Below the pieces are notes generated by a model. That model was given only the letters and a program-made list of their open reading frames with translations. It ran no database searches and had not been told where the DNA came from. A stretch of 64,000 bases of DNA from Flavobacteriales bacterium (GTDB taxonomy: Bacteria; Bacteroidota; Bacteroidia; CAIKAF01), in NCBI GenBank assembly GCA_025451235.1, contig JANWKT010000013.1, positions 145,317-209,316 on the forward strand. The letters run 5' to 3'. A program made the position numbers and the translations under genes. Positions 33,471 through 42,959 of the stretch are shown piece by piece (within the stretch, counting starts at the first letter, position 1; each line of letters begins with the position of its first letter).

Positions 33471-35732
33471 TTATTTGATGATCTTGAATTCTACCCGTCT
33501 ATTCAGCTGGCGGTTCTCATCAGTATCATTTGGTGCAATCGGTTGGTCAAATCCATAACCTTTGCTGGTTAATCTACCTGCATCAATTCCATTGCCGATT
33601 AACCATTCCATAACCGATTGTGCCCTTGAGTCGGATAAAGCATAATTATAGGTAGCAGACCCATGGTTATCGGTATGTGCCGATACTTCCACTCTTACCT
33701 GAGGATTATTAGTAAGGAATTCCTTCAATACATTCAATTCGTTAATTGATTCAGATCTTAAATTTGACTTGGCATAGTCGAAATATACATTCTTCAGCAC
33801 GAACTTATCACCCAATTCAAATTCTTCCATCTCCATGTTCAGGTAAATAGTTTTTTCCAGATCCTCTTTGGTGAACCTGAGTTTTTCTTTTACTATTTTA
33901 TACCCTTGTGCAATAACGATCACTTCATAATCCACATCCACTTCAAGGCGGTATTCGCATTTACCTTCCTTTGTATGCAGTTTTGTAATGACGTTTTCTC
34001 CTGAAGTGATCTCAATTTCACCTTCCACCATGGCCAATGTCTTTTTATTCTTCAACTCACATTTCATCACAATCGGAGCAAAGGTGGGTTTCAGGTATAT
34101 TTTTTGCCGAATGACAGTGGTGTCGAAATTCGGCATCTTTTCAAATTTTGTGTTGAACTTGATTTTAGATGGTAAGTACCCATCAGCCCTTGCATCAGCG
34201 GTATAGTATTTAGAAACTCCTATCAATGAAGAGTACGTACCGATGTTATCGTTTTTCATATCCAATTCAACCGGAATATAAGCAGCTTCAATTACGCTCA
34301 GGTCGGATTCAATCAGTTTGTTGGTCCTCTCATCGTATACTTCAACAATTAAAGGAAGCTTAATGGCATCCAGGATAAACATCTCATAAATATCCTTTTC
34401 ACCTTGTCCTCCTTTTCTATCGGAATCAAAGAAGGCCTTTTTACCATCTTCGGTAAAGAAAATGAATACATCATTCGAGGTGGAATTGATCGGGAACCCA
34501 ACATTTTTAAGTGAAGTAACTTTGTCACCTTCTATTTCACATTTGAAAATATCAAAACCACCGATAGAAGTATGTCCCTGTGAGCTGAAGTAGAATGTTT
34601 TTCCATCCGATTTGATGAATGGGCTTTCTTCATTATAAATAGTGTTGATAGCGTCGATTTCTTTAGGCTCACCCCATTTACCAGTTTCATCTTTGGTAAC
34701 CCTACAAATATCCAATCCACCTTTGGTAGCATATTTAGGATTGGCAGTAGTAAAGTAAATGGTGTTTCCATCAGGCGAATAACAGGCATGTGTTTCCCTG
34801 TACTTAGAATTGATCATTTTCATGGGTTCTGGTTTCGACCATGAACCATTTTTATTTTCCGATTCGTACAAATCTCCATTATCGTTTTTATCATAGCGAT
34901 AGATAATGAGTTTGTCTCCTTTGGAAGATAGCCAAACGACCGCGTCGTGATCTGATGAATTTACATCCCCTTTCAGTTTTTCAGCCTTTGTCCATGTTCC
35001 GTCTTCATTTTTAGTAGAATAGTAAATGTCTTCATATTCAAAAGGTGATTCAGGATCTATCATTCCTCCGGTGCTTCCTGTTCTTCTGCTGGTAAATACG
35101 ATCATATCCTCTGTTGCATTCACTGCAGCCGTATAATCTGGATATTTACCATTGATCTGTGTACCCATATTCAACATGATAATGGGAATAGAGTCACGAA
35201 CATTCTTTTTACCGTTGTTGCATTGCAGGATGCGCATGCCCACGTATTTTTTTTCCACGTCTACCGAACCTTCAGGATTTTCAAGTTCAATTTTATTTGC
35301 AGAGGAGGAGTTGAGCAAAGTATTGTATTCATTGTACATTTCTATCGCTTTATCCCATTGTCCATCTAAATGAAGTTCTTCTGCCAATGGAAGGAGGGCC
35401 TTATTCCTATAGTCTTTTTCAAGGACGATGGCTTTTTCATAATAATCTGCAGCCTCATGTGTATTGTTGAACTGCCGATAGATGGAAGCGATCTGAAAAT
35501 TAAGGTAGGCGTTGTTTGGATTAAATTCGTTTGCTTTTAAATAATACCTCAGGGCTGTTTCCCAGCTTTGCGGGCCCATCTCGAAATAGTCATCTCCTTT
35601 GTCGAGATTTGCCTGAGCACTTTTTAAACCGGTCTTATTATCAGGGAAGTTTTTTTCGGTGAACTCAACATTATTTTGGGCAACAAGGTTACTTCCAATA
35701 GCGATCAATAAAGCAATAACTAATTTTTTCAT
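33471..35732 (-). CDS. PorE-like OmpA protein (TPR-PD40-CRD-OmpA), copy 3
   Basis: The 753-residue exported protein has a signal peptide (MKKLVIALLIAIGSNLVAQ). Tetratricopeptide repeats occupy about 30-170 (LNFQIASIYRQFNNTHEAADYYEKAI). PD40/WD40-like beta-propeller blades follow (about 190-440: GNTIYFTTANPKYATKGGLDI, GKTFYFSSQGHTSIGGFDIFKCE), then a carboxypeptidase-regulatory-like segment (about 560-620). An OmpA C-terminal domain ends it (NVYFDYAKSNL...HTD...SDSRAQSV...NRRVEFKI), with the Asp and Arg expected to bind peptidoglycan. This domain order is that of the T9SS-associated PorE. It is the most diverged of the three paralogues. Confidence 0.9.
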   Translation of the reverse strand: MKKLVIALLIAIGSNLVAQNNVEFTEKNFPDNKTGLKSAQANLDKGDDYFEMGPQSWETALRYYLKANEFNPNNAYLNFQIASIYRQFNNTHEAADYYEKAIVLEKDYRNKALLPLAEELHLDGQWDKAIEMYNEYNTLLNSSSANKIELENPEGSVDVEKKYVGMRILQCNNGKKNVRDSIPIIMLNMGTQINGKYPDYTAAVNATEDMIVFTSRRTGSTGGMIDPESPFEYEDIYYSTKNEDGTWTKAEKLKGDVNSSDHDAVVWLSSKGDKLIIYRYDKNDNGDLYESENKNGSWSKPEPMKMINSKYRETHACYSPDGNTIYFTTANPKYATKGGLDICRVTKDETGKWGEPKEIDAINTIYNEESPFIKSDGKTFYFSSQGHTSIGGFDIFKCEIEGDKVTSLKNVGFPINSTSNDVFIFFTEDGKKAFFDSDRKGGQGEKDIYEMFILDAIKLPLIVEVYDERTNKLIESDLSVIEAAYIPVELDMKNDNIGTYSSLIGVSKYYTADARADGYLPSKIKFNTKFEKMPNFDTTVIRQKIYLKPTFAPIVMKCELKNKKTLAMVEGEIEITSGENVITKLHTKEGKCEYRLEVDVDYEVIVIAQGYKIVKEKLRFTKEDLEKTIYLNMEMEEFELGDKFVLKNVYFDYAKSNLRSESINELNVLKEFLTNNPQVRVEVSAHTDNHGSATYNYALSDSRAQSVMEWLIGNGIDAGRLTSKGYGFDQPIAPNDTDENRQLNRRVEFKIIK

Positions 35733-35767
35733 CTTATCTGTTATTGTAAGGTTTATATATTGGCTGC

Positions 35768-38056
35768 TTATTTCTCAGTAATTGATATTTCGGTTCTTCT
35801 GTTTAACGCTTTGCCCTGATCTGTATTGTTATCCGCTATAGGTCTGTCTGGACCATAAAATTTTATGATTTGAATTCTTTCTTCATCGATTCCATTTGCT
35901 TTGAACCATTTACAAACTGATTTGGCTCTGTTATTGGAAAGTCTCAGGTTCATGCCATGTAAACCCACAATATCCGTATGACCTTCCACTTTTATTTTAG
36001 CAGTAGGATGACTGAGAAGATAAGACCTTACTTCATTCAATGTTCTTATATCTTCATCGTCGAGATTATACTTGGCGGTTTCGAAATAAACATTTTTAAT
36101 AAGCATGTTGCCGCTGATCTCCTCTTTATCCAGGTAAAAATCTTTTTTCTCATCACCTTTATACAATTTAAAAGTTCCCTGATAGGTAACGTAGCCGTTT
36201 GAGCTGGCGGTGATAGAATATTGTGTGTTGGTTTTTAGATCCGCGGTGAACAATGAATTCACGGTGTTGAGTTCAGCAATTTTTTCCGTTCCCAGATTGA
36301 TGGTAACCTGACCATCGATCGGCTTTTTGGTGATATCATCAAATAACTGTCCCCTGAATGCAATAGGTTCGATCTTTTCATCTTTTTGCATATAAACCAC
36401 CAAAGTAACCTTCAGGGTGTCTAAGTGCACCATTTTATCGAAGTTGGTGTTAAATACTTTACTGGTTGGAATATAACCGTTCGCCTCTACGTCCACAGCA
36501 TATTTCTTGCTTACCCCTACATATACAAAATAGGTACCAGAGTTGGCGGCAACAATTTCCTTGAAGAATGGACGCCCTTCAGACTCTTTCACTTTTAGGT
36601 CAGCGTTCTTGATCACCTCAAGGGTCATTGAATCTTTAACAATGATTTCTACAGGAATATCTACCTCACTTAGGATAAATCCTTCATAAATATCGTTGGC
36701 TCCAAACCCTCCAATCCTGGTTGAATTAAAGAACACTCTCCTTCCATCATCCGAAACATAAATAAACGCATCATCATAAGGGGTGTTCAAAGGGAATCCA
36801 AGGTTAACAGGTTCTGAAAACGAACCATCCTCCCGTAATTCACACTTGAAGAAATCAAATCCCCCAATAGAAGTATGTCCTTGTGAACTAAAATAAAAAT
36901 GCTTGTCATCCGGTTTGATGAAGGGGCTTTCTTCATCCCATTCAGTATTAATGGTGCTACCTACATCCACAGGCTTGCTCCATTTGCCAGTTGCTTCGTC
37001 ATAGGTGGTCTTTACGATATCCATTCCACCATGTTTGGCATACTTGGGATTGTTGGTAGTAAAGTAAATGGTTTTACCATCGTTAGAAATAGAAGCATGG
37101 GTTTCTCTATAACTGGAGTTAAGCATCTTCATCGGCTTGGGGTCAGTCCATTTACCCTCTTTTAAGTAAGTTTCATAAATATCACCTTGCTTCTGGAGAT
37201 TTTTCTTTTTGGATTTGTTATAATAAAGTAACAACCTGGTAGCGTCTCCATTTACCCAACAAGGGGCTTCGTGTGCATGGCTGTTTACCTCCCCATGAAT
37301 AGGGATACCTGTTTGCCAGCCGTTTTCGGTCCGGCGAGAAAAGTATACGTCATCATATTCAAAAGCTTCACCATGATGTTTTCTTGGATTTACATTGGCC
37401 GGTCTTCTGGATACAAAAAACAATATATTTTCTTCATGGTTCACCACTGCAGAGTATTCAGGATATTTGGTGTTGATGGCAGGCGAAATATTTTCAAAAA
37501 TGATCGGAATAGTATCATGTGTAAGAATTTTTCCGGTTTCGCATTGTCTAATACAAAGATCAGCATACCTGAGTTCATGTTTTATATCTTTGGTATGCAT
37601 GTTCAGGTGCTTATGTCCCCCTTCTTGTATAAATGCCTTGTATTCCTGATAGTGTGCAATCGCATTGTCCCATTCTCCATCCTGGTGGTAAGCATCCGCT
37701 AATTCAAAAAGCACCAACTCCCTTAATTTAGGATTTAGCTTGATAGCTTTTTCATAATATACCTCTGCGTCTTTTGGATGATGAAAAGCAAAATAAATAT
37801 GGCCAATATGAAAATTCAATAGGTCATTATTCGGATTGAACTTGTTTGCCTCCAGGTATTTTTCTAATGCCGGTTCGTAAAATGGTGGCCCGTCATAATA
37901 GAATTTTTCTCCTTCAAGGTAAGTTTTAAAGGCAGATTTGAATTCAGCCTCTTTGCCTGGAAAATTTTCTTTCTTCCATTCCACATTCGACTGTGCGGTA
38001 ATGTTAACTATCGTAACTAATATTACGAATAAGGTTATAGAATAGGTTTTATTCAT
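35768..38056 (-). CDS. PorE-like OmpA protein (TPR-PD40-CRD-OmpA), copy 2
   Basis: The 762-residue product has the same architecture as its neighbours. A signal peptide (MNKTYSITLFVILVTIVNITAQ) is followed by SNVEWKKENFPGKEAEF, a stretch shared with copy 1. TPRs cover about 20-170, propeller blades about 185-450 (GKTIYFTTNNPKYAKHGGMDIVKT, KHFYFSSQGHTSIGGFDFFKCEL), then a CRD-like segment. The OmpA C-terminal domain has GHTDIVG and LSNNRAKSV. I chose ATG 38056, 14 bases past the stop of copy 1; the frame opens with a TTG at 38074. It is visibly closer to copy 1 than to copy 3, so that pair looks like a more recent duplication. Confidence 0.9.
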   Translation of the reverse strand: MNKTYSITLFVILVTIVNITAQSNVEWKKENFPGKEAEFKSAFKTYLEGEKFYYDGPPFYEPALEKYLEANKFNPNNDLLNFHIGHIYFAFHHPKDAEVYYEKAIKLNPKLRELVLFELADAYHQDGEWDNAIAHYQEYKAFIQEGGHKHLNMHTKDIKHELRYADLCIRQCETGKILTHDTIPIIFENISPAINTKYPEYSAVVNHEENILFFVSRRPANVNPRKHHGEAFEYDDVYFSRRTENGWQTGIPIHGEVNSHAHEAPCWVNGDATRLLLYYNKSKKKNLQKQGDIYETYLKEGKWTDPKPMKMLNSSYRETHASISNDGKTIYFTTNNPKYAKHGGMDIVKTTYDEATGKWSKPVDVGSTINTEWDEESPFIKPDDKHFYFSSQGHTSIGGFDFFKCELREDGSFSEPVNLGFPLNTPYDDAFIYVSDDGRRVFFNSTRIGGFGANDIYEGFILSEVDIPVEIIVKDSMTLEVIKNADLKVKESEGRPFFKEIVAANSGTYFVYVGVSKKYAVDVEANGYIPTSKVFNTNFDKMVHLDTLKVTLVVYMQKDEKIEPIAFRGQLFDDITKKPIDGQVTINLGTEKIAELNTVNSLFTADLKTNTQYSITASSNGYVTYQGTFKLYKGDEKKDFYLDKEEISGNMLIKNVYFETAKYNLDDEDIRTLNEVRSYLLSHPTAKIKVEGHTDIVGLHGMNLRLSNNRAKSVCKWFKANGIDEERIQIIKFYGPDRPIADNNTDQGKALNRRTEISITEK

Positions 38057-38070
38057 AAGGGTTTTTAATA

Positions 38071-40353
38071 TCAATGATCTTCAATGATCTTTATCTCCGC
38101 TCTTCTGTTCAATGCTCTGCCTTCTTCAGTATTGTTATCCGCAATAGGAACTTTGGGGCCGTACCCTTTGTACGACATCCTTTCTTTCTCTATTCCGTTT
38201 TTCGTAAGCCAGGTGTAAACAGATTTTGCTCTGGAGTCAGATAACCTCATATTCAATGCAAGTGAACCGGTAATATCGGTATGTGCACTTATCTCAAGTT
38301 TGATATATGGATTTTCGGTCATAAATTCCTTCAGAATTTCTAATTCTGTAATAGATTCCGGTTTCAAGGTTGACTTACCGGTTTCGAATTGAATATTCCT
38401 CATGGCGAATCTATCACCCACTTTAATTCTATCCAGGTAATATTCTTTTTTGTTATTGTTTTCTTTGAGTACAAATGTTTCTCTAAAAGGCATATGACCT
38501 TTCGCTAAAGCCGTTACTGTATATTCCTTATTTCTTGGAATGGTAGTACTGAATTTACTGTCAACAGTGGTCACATGGCTTACTTTTTGATTACCGATCG
38601 TTATTTCTACAATTCCATCCACCGGGTTTTTAGTAACCTTATCAAAAAGCTGGCCGGAGAAAGCGATCGGATCATAGTTTCGAGATAAATAAATTACTTT
38701 CCTTATTTTGATCGTATCAAAATTGGTGAGTTTTTCAATCCTTGTATTGAAGCTGAATTTCTCACCATGATAATCCATAGCACCCACTTCCACTTCAAAA
38801 ACTTTCATGATCCCAACGGTGGACAGGTACATACCATCATTGTTGTTAGATACATTAAGCATGGCCATATCCGAAGTTCTTTTTAACGAAACAGTAGCAT
38901 CTTTGATCGGTAATTTGGTTTCTGCATCGTAAACAGTGAGTTCAAAAGGGAAAGCGATCTCACTTAAAATAAATCCTTCATAGATGTCGTTTGACCCAAA
39001 ACCGCCTACACGGTTTGAATTGAAATAAACTCTTTTACCATCGTCCGAAAAATAGATAAAGGCATCATCGTAAGGGGTATTTAAAGGAAATCCCATGTTG
39101 ATGGGTTCTGAAAACGAGCCATCCTCCTGCAATTCACATTTAAAGAAATCAAATCCTCCAACAGACGTATGCCCCTGGGAGCTGAAATAAAAATGTTTTC
39201 CATCTGGTTTAATGAATGGGCTTTCTTCATCCCATTCAGTATTGATCTTGCTGCCAATATCAGTGGGTTCACTCCATTTGCCGGTTACATCGTCATAGGT
39301 GGTTTTTACGATATCCATTCCACCATGCTTGGCCCATTTGGGATTATTGGTGGTAAAATAAATGGTTTTCCCGTCATTCGACATGGATGCATGGGTTTCA
39401 CGGTATTTGGAATTAACCATTTTCAAAGGACTTGGATCTGTCCATTTACCCTCCACAAAATCACTTTCGTAAATATCCCCTTGTTTATGAGGATCCGCAT
39501 TTTTGGATTTATTGTAATAGAGTAACAGCCTGGTACCATCACCGCTTACCCAAACAGGGGCCTCGTGAGCATGACTGTTCACATCTCCATGCAAATGCAC
39601 CGCTTCGGTCCAGCCATTGGCTTCCCTTTTTGAAAAATAAACATCTTCAAATTCAAATGCTGAACCGTGTGCATCACGGTCACCTGTATTTCCCGGGCGT
39701 CTTGATACAAATATCAGCAGGTCCTCATTATGGTTAACTACCGGTGAATATTCGGGATATTTGGTATTAATGTTGGGCGATATGTTCTCAAAAATAATGG
39801 GAATAGTGTCATGAGAAAGAATTTTCCCGGTTTCACATTGTTGGATACAAAGATCTACGTATCTTATTTCACGTTTCAGATCGTGCTCATGCATAACTAC
39901 ATGCTTATGCCCACCCTCTTTTAGAAAGCTTTGGTATTCCCGATAATGGGATATGGCTCCATCCCAGTCTCCGTCCTGATGATAAGATACGGCCAATTCA
40001 TACAGCACCTGCTCTCTCAGTTTTGGGTTCAGAACAATGGCCTTTTCGTAATATTTTTCAGCATCATGTGGGTGGTGCAAGGCATAGTATATATGGCCTA
40101 TATGTAAATTTACCTCATCGTTATTCGGATTGAACTCATAAGCCTCCAGGTATTTTAACAGAGCTCCTTCGTAAGCCGGAGGGCCAATGTTATAATATAG
40201 CTTATCTCCTTCTATATAAGATTTATATGCTTTGTCAAATTCAGCTTCTTTACCCGGAAAATTTTCTTTTTTCCATTCAACATTGGTCTGTGCAGACAAC
40301 ACAGAAACCGAAAAAATAAAGCTCAACAAAAGAATGAGGCGGTTAAATTTCAT
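38071..40353 (-). CDS. PorE-like OmpA protein (TPR-PD40-CRD-OmpA), copy 1
   Basis: This 760-residue product is first of three in the unit. It has a signal peptide (MKFNRLILLLSFIFSVSVLSAQ), TPRs (about 20-170; HIGHIYYALHHPHDAEKYYEKAI) and six or so PD40 blades (about 185-450; FYFSSQGHTSVGGFDFFKCEL). A CRD-like region (KVTKNPVDGIVEITIGNQKV) precedes the OmpA C-terminal domain (QFETGKSTL...SAHTDITG...LSDSRAKSVYTWL...GYGPKVPIADN). No lipobox Cys is present, unlike P. gingivalis PorE as I recall it. Expected location: periplasm or inner face of the outer membrane, bound to peptidoglycan. The start ATG 40353 replaces an upstream TTG. Confidence 0.9.
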   Translation of the reverse strand: MKFNRLILLLSFIFSVSVLSAQTNVEWKKENFPGKEAEFDKAYKSYIEGDKLYYNIGPPAYEGALLKYLEAYEFNPNNDEVNLHIGHIYYALHHPHDAEKYYEKAIVLNPKLREQVLYELAVSYHQDGDWDGAISHYREYQSFLKEGGHKHVVMHEHDLKREIRYVDLCIQQCETGKILSHDTIPIIFENISPNINTKYPEYSPVVNHNEDLLIFVSRRPGNTGDRDAHGSAFEFEDVYFSKREANGWTEAVHLHGDVNSHAHEAPVWVSGDGTRLLLYYNKSKNADPHKQGDIYESDFVEGKWTDPSPLKMVNSKYRETHASMSNDGKTIYFTTNNPKWAKHGGMDIVKTTYDDVTGKWSEPTDIGSKINTEWDEESPFIKPDGKHFYFSSQGHTSVGGFDFFKCELQEDGSFSEPINMGFPLNTPYDDAFIYFSDDGKRVYFNSNRVGGFGSNDIYEGFILSEIAFPFELTVYDAETKLPIKDATVSLKRTSDMAMLNVSNNNDGMYLSTVGIMKVFEVEVGAMDYHGEKFSFNTRIEKLTNFDTIKIRKVIYLSRNYDPIAFSGQLFDKVTKNPVDGIVEITIGNQKVSHVTTVDSKFSTTIPRNKEYTVTALAKGHMPFRETFVLKENNNKKEYYLDRIKVGDRFAMRNIQFETGKSTLKPESITELEILKEFMTENPYIKLEISAHTDITGSLALNMRLSDSRAKSVYTWLTKNGIEKERMSYKGYGPKVPIADNNTEEGRALNRRAEIKIIEDH

Positions 40354-40434
40354 TTTGTATAGCAATTGGGTGTTTTTTTAAAAGCGCTAAAGTACGCTAA
40401 AATTATGAAAATCTAACCATTTTTTAATATTTTT

Positions 40435-41211
40435 TTAATCCCCGGAGAACTTGTTCTTCAGCATGTTAAGTTTTATCCGCTGAATTATTTTTTTGGTATA
40501 CCCGGAAAACTCACCATCAATCATCCAATTATAGTAAGAGGGCTCATTTTCAAATACTTGGGTAACTTTTTTGCCCTTATGTTTCCCGAAATTGAAAATT
40601 TCTTCCCCTTTGTCATTTTTTACGATCCTTCCCTCCAGGTCTACCCGGTTATTGGTGCCTAAAAAATCAATGATTCCCTGGAGGTCCTTTTTAAGGTTCT
40701 CATACCGGTTCAGCTGAGCTTTAAAAACTTCAAAAGTTGCGATGGTGTCCACCTCAGCATTATGAGCATTAACTAACTCTTTATCGCAATAAAATTTATA
40801 TGCCGCGGAAAGGGTCCGTTGCTCCATTTTATGAAATATCGACTGAACATCGATGATATGAATATTTGCAATATCAAAGTCGATTCCAACCCTGATAAAT
40901 TCTTCCAAAAGCATGGGTACATCGAACTTAAGCAAATTAAATCCGCCCAGATCTGCTTGCTGTATAAACTGAAAAATTTCTTTAGCCACATCTTTAAAAA
41001 CAGGCTTTCCCTTTACATCTTCGTCACTTATTCCGTGAATGGCTACCACTTCAGCCGGTATAGACATCTCCGGATTGATCGTATAATTCTGGATCTCCTC
41101 TTTCCCATCAGGATGTATTTTTAACAAGGATATTTGAACAATTCTATCCTTGATAATATTCAGCCCAGTTGACTCAATATCAAAGAAAACGATCGGACGG
41201 GTCAGTATCAT
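40435..41211 (-). CDS. DEDDh 3'-5' exonuclease with DUF3820-like tail
   Basis: The 258-residue protein has an N-terminal DnaQ-type exonuclease domain. ExoI is FFDIESTGL (Asp 11, Glu 13), ExoII lies around GGFNLLKFDVPML near 93, and ExoIIIe is HNAEVDT (about 149-155), with His and Asp in place. The C-terminal 70 residues carry FNFGKHKGKKVTQVFENEPSYYNWM, the DUF3820-like motif found in some DnaQ-like proteins. It probably acts in DNA repair or proofreading rather than as the main epsilon subunit. It stands alone between the OmpA cluster and the E2 gene. Confidence 0.92.
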   Translation of the reverse strand: MILTRPIVFFDIESTGLNIIKDRIVQISLLKIHPDGKEEIQNYTINPEMSIPAEVVAIHGISDEDVKGKPVFKDVAKEIFQFIQQADLGGFNLLKFDVPMLLEEFIRVGIDFDIANIHIIDVQSIFHKMEQRTLSAAYKFYCDKELVNAHNAEVDTIATFEVFKAQLNRYENLKKDLQGIIDFLGTNNRVDLEGRIVKNDKGEEIFNFGKHKGKKVTQVFENEPSYYNWMIDGEFSGYTKKIIQRIKLNMLKNKFSGD

Positions 41212-41232
41212 AATGAAAAAGTATTAAAAATG

Positions 41233-41259
41233 AAATCCGGGTATTTTTTGCCCGGATTT
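41233..41259 (-). terminator. Probable terminator after the E2 gene
   Basis: AAATCCGGG (41233-41241) pairs with CCCGGATTT (41251-41259), a 9-bp stem with a T-rich loop. On the minus strand it is followed by TCATTTTTAATAC, a weak T-tract. It lies about 25 bases past the E2 stop and just upstream of the exonuclease gene. Confidence 0.6.
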
Positions 41260-41283
41260 TCAGATCGTAGGTATGTTTTTAAA

Positions 41284-42621
41284 CTATATAGGTCGGTTTA
41301 CATCAAATGCTTCAAGGAGGTCAGCAACCCTTCTAACAAACATTCCACCAAGGGCCCCGTCTACTACACGATGATCATAAGAATGGGATAAGAACATCAT
41401 ATTTCGAATGGCGATCACATCTCCATCTTCGGTTTCAATTACAGCCGGCCTTTTTCTAATAGCACCCAATGCCAGAATGGCTACCTGTGGCTGATTGATG
41501 ATGGGTGTACCCATTACATTTCCAAAAGTCCCCACATTGCTTACCGTATAAGTTCCATCAGCAACTTCATCAGGAAGTAGCTTTCCTTTTTTAGCTCTTC
41601 CTGCCAGGTCATTCACTGCTTTCGTAAGACCAAATAAATTCATCTGGTCGGCGTTTTTAATTACCGGAACAATTAAATTTCCACTGGGTAAAGCAGCTGC
41701 CATACCAATGTTGATCCGTCCTTTGATAATAATATTGTCTCCATCTACCGATGCATTCACTCCTGGAAATTCTTTGATAGCTTGCACCACTGCTTCTATG
41801 AGCATGGGAGTATAGGTTAATTTTTCTCCATACTTATTTTCGAACTCGGTTTTTACTTTTTCCCTCCATCTCACCAGGTTGGTTACATCTGCTTCAACAA
41901 AAGAAGTAACATGGGGAGAAGTATGTTTGCTCATCACCATATGAGCAGCAATGAGTTTTCTCATCCTGTCCATTTCGATGATCTGATCATTTCCTGATAG
42001 GGTAATTTTTTGCTGTGGTTGAACGGTTTCTTTTTGCTGGGTGGTTTTCTTTTCTGCAATAACCGATTCAGTTTTTGTAGATACTTGCTGGCCACCAGAT
42101 TTTCCTTTTTCAATGTAGGCAAGAATATCCTGCTTGGTTACCCTTCCATCGAGGCCTGTGCCGGCGATGGTTTCCAATTCCTGTGCTGTAATATTTTCTT
42201 TAGTGGCAATGGTTTTTACCAATGGAGAATAAAATCTGGAGCTATCGGATTTAGAAATGGTGACCGATTTGGTTTCAATAGTATTCACCAGTTCTTTTTG
42301 CGGAGAAACCATTCCATTGCTGCCGTTGGTTTTTGTGTCAGGCACAACTTTTACAGGGTCCTCGTTAACAGATGCTCCGGTTTCAGTTTCAATAACCGCG
42401 AATGCCTGGCCAATTTTAACTACCTCACCTTTGGCAAATAATTTCTTTACCAGAACACCGCTGAAAGGTGAAGGTACTTCTGAATCAACCTTGTCGGTTG
42501 CAATTTCTACAATAGGTTGATCCATTTCGATCTTATCACCTTCTTCCACCAACCAGGAGGTAATGGTTGCTTCCATTACACTTTCGCCTAATTTAGGCAT
42601 GGTTATGTCTGTTCTTGCCAT
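41284..42621 (-). CDS. 2-oxoacid dehydrogenase E2, dihydrolipoyl acyltransferase
   Basis: This is the acyltransferase core of a 2-oxoacid dehydrogenase complex. A single lipoyl domain (1-78) has the lipoylated Lys at 44 (ATDKVDSEV). A Ser/Thr/Gln-rich linker, a peripheral-subunit-binding domain (about 125-165: YSPLVKTIATKENI...GLDGRVTKQDI), another linker and the catalytic domain follow. The active site SHSYDHRVVDGALG is near the C-terminus. The sequence is most like branched-chain or generic E2s of Bacteroidota; pyruvate, 2-oxoglutarate or branched-chain substrate cannot be decided. It follows acyP and M61 on the same strand, and an E3 gene (lpdA) is divergent 2.4 kb away. Confidence 0.93.
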   Translation of the reverse strand: MARTDITMPKLGESVMEATITSWLVEEGDKIEMDQPIVEIATDKVDSEVPSPFSGVLVKKLFAKGEVVKIGQAFAVIETETGASVNEDPVKVVPDTKTNGSNGMVSPQKELVNTIETKSVTISKSDSSRFYSPLVKTIATKENITAQELETIAGTGLDGRVTKQDILAYIEKGKSGGQQVSTKTESVIAEKKTTQQKETVQPQQKITLSGNDQIIEMDRMRKLIAAHMVMSKHTSPHVTSFVEADVTNLVRWREKVKTEFENKYGEKLTYTPMLIEAVVQAIKEFPGVNASVDGDNIIIKGRINIGMAAALPSGNLIVPVIKNADQMNLFGLTKAVNDLAGRAKKGKLLPDEVADGTYTVSNVGTFGNVMGTPIINQPQVAILALGAIRKRPAVIETEDGDVIAIRNMMFLSHSYDHRVVDGALGGMFVRRVADLLEAFDVNRPI

Positions 42622-42665
42622 TTTACTCGATTATCTTATTCTGCAAATGTAAACTTTTTCCACTA

Positions 42666-42941
42666 TTAACGGATGATCTTAAAACCAGAATAGCCTACCC
42701 ATTCTGCCGGACCATCCTCTACCTTTGTAACCACCGCATTTTTCGGCCCCTTTTTACACCAATTGATCAATTCCGACAGGGCCTCAGGGCTACCTTCGGC
42801 CAGCATTTCAACCGTACCATCCTTGTTATTTTTAACCCAGCCGTTGATGGAGAGAGAAATGGCTTTTTCCAATGTACTTTGCCTATAAAATACTCCCTGA
42901 ACCTTTCCGGATACCTGAATGATGATGGCAGCTTTATCCAT
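42666..42941 (-). CDS. acyP: Acylphosphatase
   Basis: This is a 91-residue single-domain enzyme that hydrolyses acyl phosphates. GKVQGVFYRQST (12-23) contains the catalytic Arg 20 in the phosphate-binding loop, and GWVKNNKDGTVEM (34-46) contains the catalytic Asn 38. Length and both signatures match the family exactly. It is located 18 bases after the M61 gene and 44 bases before the E2 gene on the same strand. Confidence 0.95.
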   Translation of the reverse strand: MDKAAIIIQVSGKVQGVFYRQSTLEKAISLSINGWVKNNKDGTVEMLAEGSPEALSELINWCKKGPKNAVVTKVEDGPAEWVGYSGFKIIR

Positions 42942-42959
42942 AAAAAATGTACTGGATTA

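Noticed and set aside
33206-33478. 90-codon plus frame after the CBS gene
   Set aside because: It runs through the palindromic element, the GGCAGGCAGGC hairpin and into the terminator of the convergent gene.
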